Source: Pseudomonadaceae bacterium (GTDB lineage Bacteria; Pseudomonadota; Gammaproteobacteria; Pseudomonadales; Pseudomonadaceae). Taken from it: a DNA stretch of 33,285 nt. Under the pieces are notes generated by a model. That model was given only the letters and a program-made list of their open reading frames with translations, was not told where the DNA came from and did no database searches. Where the stretch lies: NCBI GenBank assembly GCA_019745275.1, contig JAIETJ010000045.1:1-33285 (forward strand). Direction: 5' to 3'. The position numbers and the translations under genes were made by a program. Positions 15,300-25,849 of the stretch are shown here, piece by piece (the first letter of the stretch is position 1; every line of letters begins with the position of its first letter).

Positions 15300-16670
15300 A
15301 TGACAACGCCCAACACTAACCCGCAAACCCAACAGTGGCAGGCCATGAGCCGTGACCATCACTTGGCGCCGTTCAGCGATTACCAGCAACTGAGCGAGAA
15401 TGGCCCACGCATTATTACTAATGCTCAAGGGGTGTATTTGTGGGATAGCGAAGGCCACAAAATTCTCGACGGCATGGCCGGCCTTTGGTGTGTCGCCATT
15501 GGCTATGGCCGTGACGAGTTGGCCGATGCGGCCAGCAAACAAATGAAGCAACTGCCGTTCTACAACACCTTCTTTATGACCGCCCATCCGCCGGTGCTGG
15601 AGTTGGCCAAGGTGATTGCCGAGCTGACTCCAGCGGGTATGAACCATGTGTTCTTTACCGGCTCGGGATCGGAAGGTAACGACACCATGCTGCGTATGGT
15701 GCGCCATTACTGGGCAATTAAAGGTCAGCCGAATAAGAAGGTGATCATCAGCCGGCACAACGGCTATCACGGTTCGACCGTGGCCGGCGCCAGCCTCGGC
15801 GGTATGCAGGGCATGCACGAGCAAGGCGATCTGCCGATTCCGGGCATCGTGCATATCCCACAGCCGTATTGGTTCGGTGAAGGCGGCGAGATGAGCCCTG
15901 ATGAGTTCGGCATCTGGGCCGCTGAGCAGCTGGAAAAGAAAATTCTCGAAGTCGGCGAAGCCAATGTCGCGGCCTTTATCGCCGAGCCAATTCAGGGCGC
16001 GGGCGGGGTGATTATTCCGCCCGACAGCTACTGGCCGAAGATCCGCGAAATTCTGGCTAAGTACGACATCTTGTTCGTGGCCGATGAAGTGATTTGCGGT
16101 TTCGGCCGCACCGGCGAGTGGTTTGGCAGCGACTACTACGGCAATCAACCCGACTTGATGACCATCGCCAAGGGCCTAACCTCGGGCTATATCCCCATGG
16201 GTGGGCTGATCGTCAGCGACAAGATCGTCGAGGTGCTCAAACAGGGCGGCGACTTCAACCACGGTTTCACCTACTCCGGGCATCCGGTGGCGGCGGCGGT
16301 GGCGCTGGAAAATATCCGTATTTTGCGTGATGAAAAAATAATTGAACGGGTGCGTGAAGAAACGGCACCGTACTTGCAAAAGCGTTTACGTGAATTGGCC
16401 GATCACCCACTGGTGGGTGAAGTACGTGGTATTGGCATGCTCGGCGCCATTGAGCTGGTCAAGAACAAGCAAACCCGTGAGCGCTTCACGGATCGGGGCG
16501 CGGGCATGATCTGTCGTGGTCACTGTTTCAAGAATGGGCTGATTATGCGTGCCGTCGGCGACACCATGATCATTGCGCCGCCGCTGGTGATCAGTGCCAG
16601 CGAGATTGACGAATTGTTGGCCAAGGCCCGTTTATGCCTTGATCTGACTTTGCAGGATTTGACCGCTTAA
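15300..16670 (+). CDS. spuC: Putrescine/polyamine:pyruvate aminotransferase SpuC
   Basis: A 456-residue class III omega-aminotransferase. It transfers the terminal amino group of putrescine (and cadaverine) to pyruvate, giving 4-aminobutyraldehyde and alanine. Visible features are FTGSGSEGNDTMLRMVRHYW (119-138), NGYHGST (154-160), AEPIQGAGGVIIPP (228-241), ADEVICGFGRTGEWF with D262, and TIAKGLTSGYIPMGG with the PLP lysine K291. The WCVAIGYGRDELADAA N-terminal segment is typical of the SpuC/omega-transaminase group. It offers a transamination route beside the gamma-glutamyl route, and its product leads to GABA for GabT. No terminator separates it from spuD. Confidence 0.92.
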   Translation: MTTPNTNPQTQQWQAMSRDHHLAPFSDYQQLSENGPRIITNAQGVYLWDSEGHKILDGMAGLWCVAIGYGRDELADAASKQMKQLPFYNTFFMTAHPPVLELAKVIAELTPAGMNHVFFTGSGSEGNDTMLRMVRHYWAIKGQPNKKVIISRHNGYHGSTVAGASLGGMQGMHEQGDLPIPGIVHIPQPYWFGEGGEMSPDEFGIWAAEQLEKKILEVGEANVAAFIAEPIQGAGGVIIPPDSYWPKIREILAKYDILFVADEVICGFGRTGEWFGSDYYGNQPDLMTIAKGLTSGYIPMGGLIVSDKIVEVLKQGGDFNHGFTYSGHPVAAAVALENIRILRDEKIIERVREETAPYLQKRLRELADHPLVGEVRGIGMLGAIELVKNKQTRERFTDRGAGMICRGHCFKNGLIMRAVGDTMIIAPPLVISASEIDELLAKARLCLDLTLQDLTA

Positions 16671-16762
16671 CGAACACCGAAAAGGCTCTCGGCAGGCTTA
16701 TGGCGGTCGACAGCAGATGACGTAACAGCACGGACGCGCTGGATAATTTGGCTAGGCTTAAT

Positions 16763-16780
16763 GAAGGTGCTCGCGCCTTC
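16763..16780 (+). other. Leader hairpin upstream of spuD
   Basis: GAAGGTG and CGCCTTC pair over a CTCG tetraloop, ending 28 bases before the spuD start and just before its AGGAG ribosome site. No T run follows. A role in mRNA stability is possible. Confidence 0.4.
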
Positions 16781-16808
16781 ACTCTCTCACGTAGTAGGAG
16801 TTGCAAGC

Positions 16809-17906
16809 ATGAATACATTCGCGAAGTCGGTACTGGCAATGTCGTTGCTAGGGTTACTGGCCGGTGCGGCGCAGGCCGAAGAGAAAGTTCTACACGTGTA
16901 CAACTGGTCGGACTATATCGCCAAAGACACCGTGGCCAAGTTTGAAAAAGAGTCGGGCATCAAAGTGGTGTACGACGTGTTTGACAGCAACGAAACCCTC
17001 GAGGCCAAGTTGCTGGCAGGTAAGTCGGGTTACGACATCGTGGTGCCGTCGAATAGTTTTTTGGCCAAGCAAATTAAGGCTAAGGTTTACCAGCCGCTGG
17101 ACCGCAGCAAGTTGCCGAACTGGAAGAACCTGAATGCTGACTTGATGAAAACGCTTGAGGTCAGCGACCCCGGTAACCAATACGCCTTCCCATACCTATG
17201 GGGTTCAATAGGCATCGGCATCAATGTAGATAAAGTCAAAGCGGCACTGGGTGAAAATGCCCCGGTGAACTCTTGGGACCTTTTATTTAAACCAGAGAAC
17301 ATCGAAAAGTTAAAAGGCTGTGGTGTGTCGTTTCTCGACTCGCCTACCGAGATTTTGCCCATTGCTTTGCAATACCTAGGCTACAAACCCAATAGCCAAG
17401 ACCCGAAAGAGCTTAAAGCCGCCGAAACCTTATTCTTGAAGATTCGACCGAACATCGCCTACTTCCATTCGTCCAAGTACATCTCCGATTTAGCCAACGG
17501 CAACCTGTGCGTCGCAGTCGGTTACTCGGGCGATATTCAACAGTCTAAATCGCGCGCCGAAGAAGCCAAAAGCGGTGTGCAGGTGGGTTACAACATTCCT
17601 AAAGAAGGCGCCGGCACCTTCTTTGACATGATCGCCGTGCCGGCGGATGCGACTAACGTCGATTCGGCCTATGCCTTTATGAACTTCTTGATGAAGCCAG
17701 ACATCATGGCCGAGATCACCAATGAGGTGCAGTTTCCCAACGGTAATGCCGCCGCTACGCCGCTGGTCGATGAGGCTATTCGCAACGATCCGGGCATTTA
17801 CCCAAGTGCCGAGGTGATGACCAAACTCTACGCCATTGCCGACCTGCCGCCTAAGGTACAGCGCGACATGACGCGCATGTGGACCAAAATCAAAGCCGGT
17901 AAATAA
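16809..17906 (+). CDS. spuD: Periplasmic putrescine-binding protein SpuD
   Basis: A 365-residue PotF-type solute-binding protein. The signal peptide [21 protein letters not shown] is followed by cleavage after AQA. The mature protein opens with [21 protein letters not shown] and carries [51 protein letters not shown] and [16 protein letters not shown], all hallmarks of SpuD/PotF. YNWSDYI and the VPSNSF segment agree with the putrescine-preferring SpuD rather than SpuE. The start at 16809 has AGGAG eight bases upstream; an in-frame ATG at 16761 would prepend residues before the signal and is rejected. SpuD in P. aeruginosa also affects type III secretion through polyamine uptake. Confidence 0.92.
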   Translation: MNTFAKSVLAMSLLGLLAGAAQAEEKVLHVYNWSDYIAKDTVAKFEKESGIKVVYDVFDSNETLEAKLLAGKSGYDIVVPSNSFLAKQIKAKVYQPLDRSKLPNWKNLNADLMKTLEVSDPGNQYAFPYLWGSIGIGINVDKVKAALGENAPVNSWDLLFKPENIEKLKGCGVSFLDSPTEILPIALQYLGYKPNSQDPKELKAAETLFLKIRPNIAYFHSSKYISDLANGNLCVAVGYSGDIQQSKSRAEEAKSGVQVGYNIPKEGAGTFFDMIAVPADATNVDSAYAFMNFLMKPDIMAEITNEVQFPNGNAAATPLVDEAIRNDPGIYPSAEVMTKLYAIADLPPKVQRDMTRMWTKIKAGK

Positions 17907-17919
17907 CCACCAAGCAGCT

Positions 17920-17941
17920 TGCGGCGACCACGGTTGCCGCA
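17920..17941 (+). other. Intercistronic hairpin 1 between spuD and spuE
   Basis: TGCGGCGAC and GTTGCCGCA form a nine-pair stem (one G-U) with a CACG loop, 14 bases after the spuD stop. There is no T run, so it is more likely an mRNA-protecting or processing structure than a terminator. Confidence 0.6.
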
Positions 17942-17961
17942 GGTTAACTGGAGCAATTGTC

Positions 17962-19146
<1,185 letters not shown>

Positions 19147-19203
19147 ATTTATCTGCTCTAGCCAAACAGTGGCTGGGCGCAAATGTGTTGGGAGTCGTGG
19201 TAA

Positions 19204-20349
19204 ATGGCAATAACCGCCGGTGTGCATAAAAAAGCCCTTAGTGGCAACCAGAAACCGCAGAAAGAGGTGCTGGTAAAAATTGACCGGGTGAGCAAAAAGT
19301 TTGACGAGGCAGTGGCCGTGGACGATGTGTCCCTGACCATTCACAAGGGCGAGATTTTCGCCCTGCTCGGCGGCTCTGGCTCAGGCAAATCCACCTTGCT
19401 GCGGATGCTCGCCGGCTTTGAACGGCCGACCTCCGGGCGTATTTACCTTGACGGCCAAGACATCACCGATCTGCCGCCGTACGAGCGGCCGATCAACATG
19501 ATGTTCCAGTCCTACGCCTTGTTTCCGCACATGAGCGTGGCAGACAACATCGCCTTCGGCCTTAAGCAAGACAGCATGCCCAAGGAGCAGATCGAAGCGC
19601 GTGTGGCTGAGATGCTGAAACTGGTGCACATGACCCAGTACGCCAAGCGCAAGCCACATCAACTGTCGGGTGGTCAGCGTCAGCGTGTGGCCTTGGCGCG
19701 CTCCTTGGCCAAGAGCCCGAAACTGCTGTTGCTGGATGAGCCGATGGGCGCACTGGACAAAAAACTCCGCTCCCAAATGCAGTTGGAGTTGGTTGAGATC
19801 ATCGAACGCGTTGGCGTGACCTGCGTGATGGTGACTCACGACCAAGAAGAAGCCATGACCATGGCTGAGCGTATCGCCATCATGCACCTCGGCTGGATCG
19901 CGCAAATTGGCAGCCCGGTGGACATCTACGAAACCCCAACCAGCAAGCTGGTGTGCGAGTTTATCGGCAGCGTGAACTTGTTTGATGGCGTGGTGGTGGA
20001 CGACCAAGAAGGCTTCGCGGTCATCGACAGCCCTGCGCTGGAGCGCAATATCTATGTCGGCCACGGGGTTACCACCTCGATGGAAGATAAGAGCATCAGC
20101 TACGCCCTGCGCCCAGAAAAACTCATCGTCACCACCGAGCAGCCAAGCGGCGAATACAATTGGTCACGCGGCAAGGTGCATGACATCGCTTATCTGGGTG
20201 GTCATTCGGTGTTCTATGTTGAGCTGCCGAGCGGCAAAGTGGTCCAGTCGTTCGTGGCTAACGCCGAGCGCCGTGGTACCCGGCCAACGTGGGGCGATGA
20301 AGTGTTCGTCTGCTGGGAAGACGACAGCGGCGTGGTACTGCGCTCATGA
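19204..20349 (+). CDS. spuF: Polyamine ABC transporter ATPase SpuF
   Basis: A 381-residue ABC ATPase of the PotA/PotG type. It has Walker A GGSGSGKST (56-64), the Q-loop FQSYALFPHM (Q102), signature LSGGQRQRVALARS (154 onward), Walker B LLLLDEPMGALD (D178, E179) and the H-loop VTHDQEEAMT (H212). Residues from about 290 form a TOBE-like regulatory domain including SYALRPEKL. It powers import of putrescine and spermidine captured by SpuD and SpuE. Its stop overlaps the spuG start by four bases (ATGA), indicating translational coupling. Confidence 0.93.
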   Translation: MAITAGVHKKALSGNQKPQKEVLVKIDRVSKKFDEAVAVDDVSLTIHKGEIFALLGGSGSGKSTLLRMLAGFERPTSGRIYLDGQDITDLPPYERPINMMFQSYALFPHMSVADNIAFGLKQDSMPKEQIEARVAEMLKLVHMTQYAKRKPHQLSGGQRQRVALARSLAKSPKLLLLDEPMGALDKKLRSQMQLELVEIIERVGVTCVMVTHDQEEAMTMAERIAIMHLGWIAQIGSPVDIYETPTSKLVCEFIGSVNLFDGVVVDDQEGFAVIDSPALERNIYVGHGVTTSMEDKSISYALRPEKLIVTTEQPSGEYNWSRGKVHDIAYLGGHSVFYVELPSGKVVQSFVANAERRGTRPTWGDEVFVCWEDDSGVVLRS

Positions 20350-21254
20350 AACTAGCCAAGCAGCGCTTACTCATGCCCAAAGGACGGCACCTGGTCATCG
20401 GGTTGCCTTTTGCCTGGCTGTTTATGTTCTTCATTCTGCCCTTCGCCATCGTGCTGAAGATCAGTTTTGCCGAAGCAGACGTGGCCATTCCGCCCTACAC
20501 CGAAATTTATAGCTACGCTGAGGAGAAGTTTCAGATACTTCTGAACCTTGGCAACTACCTGATGTTGGCCAGCGATGAGTTGTACCTGTCGGCCTACCTC
20601 GGCTCGCTGAAAATGGCCTTTATCAGCACCACACTCTGTTTGCTGATTGGCTACCCGATGGCCTATGCCATTGCCCGTGCGCCAAAAGAAATGCAAACCG
20701 TGTACGTGCTGCTGATCATGATGCCGACTTGGACGGCGATTTTGATTCGCGTGTACGCCTGGATGGGCATCCTCAGCAACAACGGCCTGCTTAACAGTGC
20801 CTTGCTGGGCATGGGGCTGATCGACGAGCCGCTGGTCATCCTCAACACCAACTTGGCGGTCTACATTGGTGTCGTGTACTCCTATTTACCGTTTATGGTC
20901 CTGCCGCTGTACGCCAACTTGGTTAAGCATGATTTGAGCCTGTTGGAAGCCGCGTCCGATTTGGGCGCACGCAGCCTGACCAGCTTCTGGAAAATCACCG
21001 TGCCGCTGTCCAAGAACGGCATCATTGCCGGCTCCATGCTGGTGTTTATCCCGGTGGTGGGTGAGTTCGTGATTCCAGAAATGCTCGGCGGTCCGGAGAC
21101 CCTAATGATCGGTAAGGTGCTCTGGCAAGAGTTCTTCAACAACCGCGATTGGCCGGTTGCCTCGGCGCTGGCGGTGGTGATGTTAGCGGTGTTGATGATT
21201 CCAATCGTGCTGTTTAACCGTAACGAAGCTAAAGCGCTGGAGGCCAAAGCATGA
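20346..21254 (+). CDS. spuG: Polyamine ABC transporter permease SpuG
   Basis: A 302-residue inner-membrane permease with about six helices. It has the binding-protein-dependent transport EAA loop, LLEAASDLGARSLTSFWKIT followed by VPLSKNG, which docks on SpuF. The N-terminal region starts with a membrane helix (HLVIGLPFAWLFMFFILPF) and a long periplasmic loop, as in PotB/PotH. It overlaps spuF by four bases upstream and spuH by four bases downstream. Confidence 0.92.
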   Translation: MKLAKQRLLMPKGRHLVIGLPFAWLFMFFILPFAIVLKISFAEADVAIPPYTEIYSYAEEKFQILLNLGNYLMLASDELYLSAYLGSLKMAFISTTLCLLIGYPMAYAIARAPKEMQTVYVLLIMMPTWTAILIRVYAWMGILSNNGLLNSALLGMGLIDEPLVILNTNLAVYIGVVYSYLPFMVLPLYANLVKHDLSLLEAASDLGARSLTSFWKITVPLSKNGIIAGSMLVFIPVVGEFVIPEMLGGPETLMIGKVLWQEFFNNRDWPVASALAVVMLAVLMIPIVLFNRNEAKALEAKA

Positions 21255-22150
21255 AGCGTTTTCGATTCTCAAATTTCATGCTGGTCGCCGGCCTATTGTT
21301 TATCTACCTGCCGATGCTGATTCTGGTGATCTACTCGTTCAACGCCTCCAAACTGGTAACGGTGTGGGGTGGTTGGTCGCTGAAGTGGTATTTCGGGCTG
21401 CTAGATAACAGCCAACTGATGGGGTCCGTGGGGCGCTCGATGGAAATCGCCGCCTACACGGCGGTCTCCTCGGTGATCCTCGGCACCTTGGCGGCCTTCG
21501 TGCTGACGCGCATTCCGCGCTTTAAGGGGCGCACCCTGTTTGCTGGGATGGTTACAGCTCCATTGGTAATGCCTGAGGTCATCACCGGTCTGTCGCTGTT
21601 GCTGCTGTTTGTGGCCATGGCGCAAATGATCGGCTGGCCGGCGGAGCGCGGCATTCTGACCATCTGGATCGCCCACACCAGCTTCTGCGCCTCCTATGTG
21701 GCGGTGGTGGTGTCGGCGCGCTTGCGTGAGTTGGATATCTCCATTGAGGAGGCGGCCATGGACTTGGGCGCCAAGCCATGGAAGGTATTTATGCTGATTA
21801 CCATCCCGATGATCGCGCCGTCACTGGCGGCTGGCGGCATGATGTCGTTTGCCTTGTCGCTGGATGACTTGGTACTGGCCAGCTTCGTTTCCGGGCCGGG
21901 TTCCACCACCCTGCCGATGGAAGTGTTCTCTGCGGTGCGTCTGGGGGTGAAGCCTGAAATCAACGCGGTAGCCAGCTTGATCCTGTTGTCGGTGTCGCTG
22001 TTTACCTTCTTCGCTTGGTTTTTCTCGGCCAAGGCCGAAGAACGCCGCAAGCGGGCCATTCAGCAAGCCATGGACGAAACCGCCGGGGTGGCCTTACAGA
22101 ACGGCCCGGACAGCCGCCGCGACCCGTCGCAGCAGCACCCAGCGGTCTAA
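21251..22150 (+). CDS. spuH: Polyamine ABC transporter permease SpuH
   Basis: A 299-residue permease of the PotC/PotI type with about six helices. The EAA loop is SIEEAAMDLGAKPWKVFMLI followed by TIPMIAPSLAAGG. SFNASKLVTVWGGWSLKWY in the first periplasmic loop is typical of polyamine permeases. It pairs with SpuG to form the channel. The C-terminal 30 residues are hydrophilic and variable. It is the last gene of the spu transcript, with a terminator 22 bases downstream. Confidence 0.92.
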   Translation: MKRFRFSNFMLVAGLLFIYLPMLILVIYSFNASKLVTVWGGWSLKWYFGLLDNSQLMGSVGRSMEIAAYTAVSSVILGTLAAFVLTRIPRFKGRTLFAGMVTAPLVMPEVITGLSLLLLFVAMAQMIGWPAERGILTIWIAHTSFCASYVAVVVSARLRELDISIEEAAMDLGAKPWKVFMLITIPMIAPSLAAGGMMSFALSLDDLVLASFVSGPGSTTLPMEVFSAVRLGVKPEINAVASLILLSVSLFTFFAWFFSAKAEERRKRAIQQAMDETAGVALQNGPDSRRDPSQQHPAV

Positions 22151-22171
22151 CCCGCGCGTGAGTTAAAACAA

Positions 22172-22199
22172 AAAGGGTCACGCAAGTGGCCCTTTTTTG
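22172..22199 (+). terminator. Rho-independent terminator of the spu operon
   Basis: AAAGGGTCAC (22172-22181) and GTGGCCCTTT (22186-22195) pair over ten positions with one G-U pair and a GCAA tetraloop, running into a T tract. Confidence 0.92.
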
Positions 22200-22340
22200 T
22201 GCTCGCGCAGATTGTCGGCCGGCTCCTGCGCGCCTGATTCCGGCCTACGGTTTTGCGCCGAGTCGCTTTAGCGCATCATGGCCACATAATCCTCACTGTA
22301 TTAATGCAAGTCAGCAGCCAGTTTTACTGCGGAGAATCCT

Positions 22341-22811
22341 ATGCAAGCCAAGGCACAAGAACAGAGCACCGACCCGGTCTGGGTACAAATCTGCGAAGCC
22401 GGAGAGCTCAATCCGGTGCAGCGGCTGGCCTCACGTTTGGCCATTTTGCAGCACCCCGAGGCGCAAGATTGCACCCTGTATCGCCCGGACGAGTTTGATG
22501 CCGACGCCGAGGAGGAAGACCTAGGCGATGCCAAAGTGATGTTTCTCGGCGCCTTTCAAGCCCCAGCTGAATGGGATGAGGATGAGCGTGCCGAATTCTT
22601 TGGTGATGATGCCCCCGAGCGTTTTGTCAGCGCCTTTATCGAGTGCGAGGCCACGCCTGCCGCGGCTGAATACTTCACCGCCGAGTCCGGCGACTACCTA
22701 GCCTGCATGCAAGCCGATGGGACCGTGCAGATGTTCTATCTGTACGATTATTTCGAGGATGAAAGCGGGCGCAAATGCGTGCTAATTCGTGATGACGAGG
22801 AGTTGGAGTAA
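22341..22811 (+). CDS. Acidic hypothetical protein
   Basis: A 156-residue soluble protein that I do not recognise. It is rich in Asp and Glu, including a DEFDADAEEEDLGD stretch near residue 53 and a DDEELE tail, has no signal peptide or membrane helix, and contains four cysteines. Aromatic-rich segments (MFYLYDYFEDESGRKCVLIR) in the C-terminal third suggest a folded domain. The ATG is preceded by GGAGAATCCT, a good ribosome site. It stands alone between the spu terminator and the next gene. Codon use looks like its neighbours, so it is probably a native gene. No function is proposed. Confidence 0.7.
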   Translation: MQAKAQEQSTDPVWVQICEAGELNPVQRLASRLAILQHPEAQDCTLYRPDEFDADAEEEDLGDAKVMFLGAFQAPAEWDEDERAEFFGDDAPERFVSAFIECEATPAAAEYFTAESGDYLACMQADGTVQMFYLYDYFEDESGRKCVLIRDDEELE

Positions 22812-22938
22812 ATTTTAACTCTGCTCGAGTAAAGCGCAGGCTCAGTTGCGCATACGCAATAGGAGTGAGCTAGTCTGGCTGGGCTGGGAATGAATTTTAA
22901 CTGCAGCAGTCAATGTTAGCCGCCAGAGGGACGCAATT

Positions 22939-23259
22939 ATGGGAAAGCAACAATTACTGGCAGTGGCCGTTATTGCCAGCTTGTGGGGCGGCTATGCCAA
23001 TGCTGCCGCGCAGTGTGAAGGGCCGCAGCAGGACGGTAATACGTGGAACCTGATCTGCGCGGCCGATGGTTCTGGCGAGTCGGAGTATCAGTGTGATTAC
23101 TTTCTGGCGCTGACCAATGCTCAGGGTCTGAGTGAAACCGTTGAGGCCACCGGCTCCGTTTCTCCGGGTCAAAGCGGGGTAATCATATGGTCGGCGATTC
23201 AAAACCAGAACGCTGATATTACTGCCGCCAGTATGGTGCGTGGCACCTGCAGCCTCTGA
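22939..23259 (+). CDS. Small secreted four-cysteine hypothetical protein
   Basis: A 106-residue protein with a clear signal peptide (MGKQQLLAVAVIASLWGGYA, cleavage near ANA). The mature part of about 83 residues has four cysteines (in AQCEGP, LICAADG, YQCDYF and GTCSL), enough for two disulfides in the periplasm or outside. The composition is polar with few charges and beta-type patterns. I do not recognise the family. AGAGGGACG provides a ribosome site 12 bases upstream of the ATG. It shares a bidirectional terminator with the acylase gene. Confidence 0.68.
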   Translation: MGKQQLLAVAVIASLWGGYANAAAQCEGPQQDGNTWNLICAADGSGESEYQCDYFLALTNAQGLSETVEATGSVSPGQSGVIIWSAIQNQNADITAASMVRGTCSL

Positions 23260-23310
23260 GCCCGAACTGCGGTGAATGTCTTGCTGCACTAGCGCCGTGA
23301 GTGTTTAGTA

Positions 23311-23349
23311 GCCAATAAAAAACCTCGCATGGCGAGGTTTTTTATTGGC
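23311..23349. terminator. Bidirectional terminator between the small secreted protein and acylase genes
   Basis: Perfect 18-base inverted arms (23311-23328 and 23332-23349) around a three-base loop, with GC core CCTCGC/GCGAGG flanked by A6 and T6 runs. It can end transcripts from both sides. Confidence 0.95.
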
Positions 23350-23360
23350 TCAAGGTTTGC

Positions 23361-25739
23361 CTATTTACTCGGTAGCAAGCGCAGCGTGCTTTGTGTGTTG
23401 GCGGCCACGTCGGCTTCGCTGAAGTGCTGCGGCAGGTACTGGCCCTTGATGTAAGGCTCGCCCTGATCGCTGTAGTGCGCATCGAATAGCACGCCGCTTT
23501 GGCCGACCGGGTTGATGCCCAGTGCGTGAGTCGGGTCGGCAAAGTCGATCAGGCGCCGGGTCGAGGGGCCGTAGACCACCGACCACGGTGCCGGGCCGAT
23601 CTTGTGCGAGAGGTTGTTGGGGGTTTCGTGACCGCCGGGGGCGGCGAACGGGCCGACGTTGAACAGCTTATCCAGCGGCGGCTGTTTACCCAGCGGATGC
23701 TCGTGGGTCAGGGTGTGCGCCTTGCCCCATTGCCAGTCGGCCGGGGTTGGCCCTTGCGTACTGCGCAGGTGGGTGAGGCTGGCTTGCCAGGCGGCTTTGA
23801 CGGTGGCGGCGCGGTCTTCTTGAGCGGGGGTATTGCGGTTGTCCCACCAGGGTGAGTCGGCGTCGGCGGCTAAGCGTGGCAAGGCTACATCGAGCACTCG
23901 GGTGGACAGCAGGGTGTCGAAGAAACTATCGCCCAGTTCATCGCGCATGGCCGCGTCGGTTAACTGGTAGACCAACTGGTTAAACAGCGTCGGGGCGATG
24001 CCGTCGAGGTTGTGCTCGCCGTCCCAGTCGGCCAGCAGTTGCACCAGTGCTTGTTCGTCAGCACTGGCGGTGGCCTGCAAGACTGGCAGTAAAGGTTGCA
24101 GCAGGCGCTGGCTATAGCCGCTGCCGCTGTCCAGTTGCAGCGCCTGACTGTTGTCCAGATTCCACTTCACGCTGTTATCGGCCAGACGCTGATCGAGCCG
24201 CTGGGCGCGATCCGGCAGGTTGTAATAACCGGGGATGGCGATGCCGCTGGCCGGCACCGGCTGATGGTTGGCCGAGACGATATAACCACGTTCTGGGTTT
24301 TCTTCCTGGGGGTTGGCGCTGAAGGGGATAAATCCCGGCTTGTCGGCCTCGCTGCTAGCGCCGTCGAGGATAAAATTCGGATTGACCCCGGCCGGGCGCT
24401 GCGGCAGTTGCGCGGCGGCCCACCAGCCGATATCGCCCCTAGCATTGGCCCACACCACGTTAAGACCGGGCGCCTGGATTTTCTCGGCGGCGGCGCGGGC
24501 TTTCGGCAAGGTATCGGCGCGGTTGAGTTGGTAGAAGGCGTCGAGAATCGGGTTCTCGGTTTCTAGAAAGGCCCACCACATGGCGATCGGCGTTTTGCCG
24601 ACGGTGACGCCGAGGGCATCGTTGATGATCGGCCCGTGCGGCGAACGGCGCAGAGTCAGCTCGACCGGGGCGGCGCCTTTGACTTCAATTTGTTCGCTGC
24701 GGCTCTGCAGTTCGACCCATTGGCCCTGATACCAGACCTGATTGGGGTTTTCGGGGTTGAGTTTTTCGGCGATCAAATCAACATCATCGTTCTGGAACAT
24801 GGTGATGCTCCAGCCAAAGTCCTGGTTGTGGCCCAGTGAGGCGGTCGGATTGAGAGCTTGATGATGACCGTACAGCTCAAATCCCGGATACGAAAGCTGC
24901 GCCTCGTACCACACCGCCGGAGCGGCAAAGCGGATATGCGGGTCGCCGGCCAGCAGCGGCTTGCCGCTGGCGGTACGGCTGCCAGACACCGCCCAAGCGT
25001 TGCTGCCTTCAAACTGCGGCAAGCCGGCTTCTTCCAGCGCTTGCTGGCTGAGGCTGGCGAGGCGATTCAGGTCGCTCCAGTCATTGGCCGCCAGGCTCGG
25101 GTTGAGCACGCCCTCGGGGTGCCAGGCCAGGTCAAACACCTTCAGGTAATCGGCGCCCAACTCATCGCGCACATAGGTCAGCACCGGTTCGGTGCGAAAG
25201 GCGGCGGCAAAGCTGTAGGCCATATAACCGGCGACGCTGAGGGTGTCCTCGGTGGTGAACGGGCGCTTTGGAATGCCCAGAATGTCGAATTCAAGCGGCG
25301 CCGGATGACCGGCCTGATACTGGTTGATGCCATCCAGATAGGCCGCCAGGGCCTTATTGGCCGGCTTGCTCGGGTCCATCTGCGCCGCATAGGCATCGGC
25401 ATGCTGGCGGATGCCGAGGGTGCGAAACAGCCGGTCGGTGTCGATCAGCTTGGGGCCGAGCACGGCGGACAATTCGCCACGGCTTAGGCGGCGCATCATT
25501 TCCATCTGAAACAGTCGATCCTGGGCATGCACGTAGCCGAGGGCGCGGTACAGGTCGGCCTCGTTTTGCGCCTGAATATGTGGCACGCCGCGCTCGTCGT
25601 AACGCACGCTGACCGGTGCTTGCAGGTTGCTCAGCTGGACCTCGCCACTGCGCAGCGGTTGCTTGCTGTGCAGATACCAGCCGCCACCGGCGCTGACGGC
25701 GGCAATCACTACGACGAGAACTTTCAGGCTGCGTTTCAT
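23361..25739 (-). CDS. hacB: Penicillin/acyl-homoserine lactone acylase family protein, HacB-like
   Basis: A 792-residue Ntn hydrolase precursor. A signal/anchor helix (LKVLVVVIAAVSAGGGWYL) leads to an alpha chain, and the conserved junction is QFEGSNAWAVSG, where autocleavage would expose Ser246 as N-terminal nucleophile. The beta chain carries GKPLLAGDPHI, SLGHNQDFGWSITMFQNDD and the C-terminal GGHETPNNLS region. It resembles the family of PvdQ, QuiP and HacB; in PAO1 HacB (PA0305) follows spuH nearby, so position supports this member. HacB hydrolyses acyl-homoserine lactones, though the true substrate here is inferred. The ATG at 25739 is taken; a TTG at 25745 would add two residues and lies closer to the AAGGAAG site. 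Likely periplasmic. Confidence 0.82.
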   Translation of the reverse strand: MKRSLKVLVVVIAAVSAGGGWYLHSKQPLRSGEVQLSNLQAPVSVRYDERGVPHIQAQNEADLYRALGYVHAQDRLFQMEMMRRLSRGELSAVLGPKLIDTDRLFRTLGIRQHADAYAAQMDPSKPANKALAAYLDGINQYQAGHPAPLEFDILGIPKRPFTTEDTLSVAGYMAYSFAAAFRTEPVLTYVRDELGADYLKVFDLAWHPEGVLNPSLAANDWSDLNRLASLSQQALEEAGLPQFEGSNAWAVSGSRTASGKPLLAGDPHIRFAAPAVWYEAQLSYPGFELYGHHQALNPTASLGHNQDFGWSITMFQNDDVDLIAEKLNPENPNQVWYQGQWVELQSRSEQIEVKGAAPVELTLRRSPHGPIINDALGVTVGKTPIAMWWAFLETENPILDAFYQLNRADTLPKARAAAEKIQAPGLNVVWANARGDIGWWAAAQLPQRPAGVNPNFILDGASSEADKPGFIPFSANPQEENPERGYIVSANHQPVPASGIAIPGYYNLPDRAQRLDQRLADNSVKWNLDNSQALQLDSGSGYSQRLLQPLLPVLQATASADEQALVQLLADWDGEHNLDGIAPTLFNQLVYQLTDAAMRDELGDSFFDTLLSTRVLDVALPRLAADADSPWWDNRNTPAQEDRAATVKAAWQASLTHLRSTQGPTPADWQWGKAHTLTHEHPLGKQPPLDKLFNVGPFAAPGGHETPNNLSHKIGPAPWSVVYGPSTRRLIDFADPTHALGINPVGQSGVLFDAHYSDQGEPYIKGQYLPQHFSEADVAANTQSTLRLLPSK

Positions 25740-25849
25740 GGGCAAGGCTTCCTTATTTCAGTGCGGCCATAGTGCCCTTGGCGCCGGTGTCAGTGCATTG
25801 ACCTAATCGGCGCAGTGCGCAATTATTCGGTCACTAATGAGGCCGGCGT

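Noticed and set aside
15285..16148. 287-codon minus-strand frame opposite spuC
   Set aside because: Antisense shadow of an intact aminotransferase gene.
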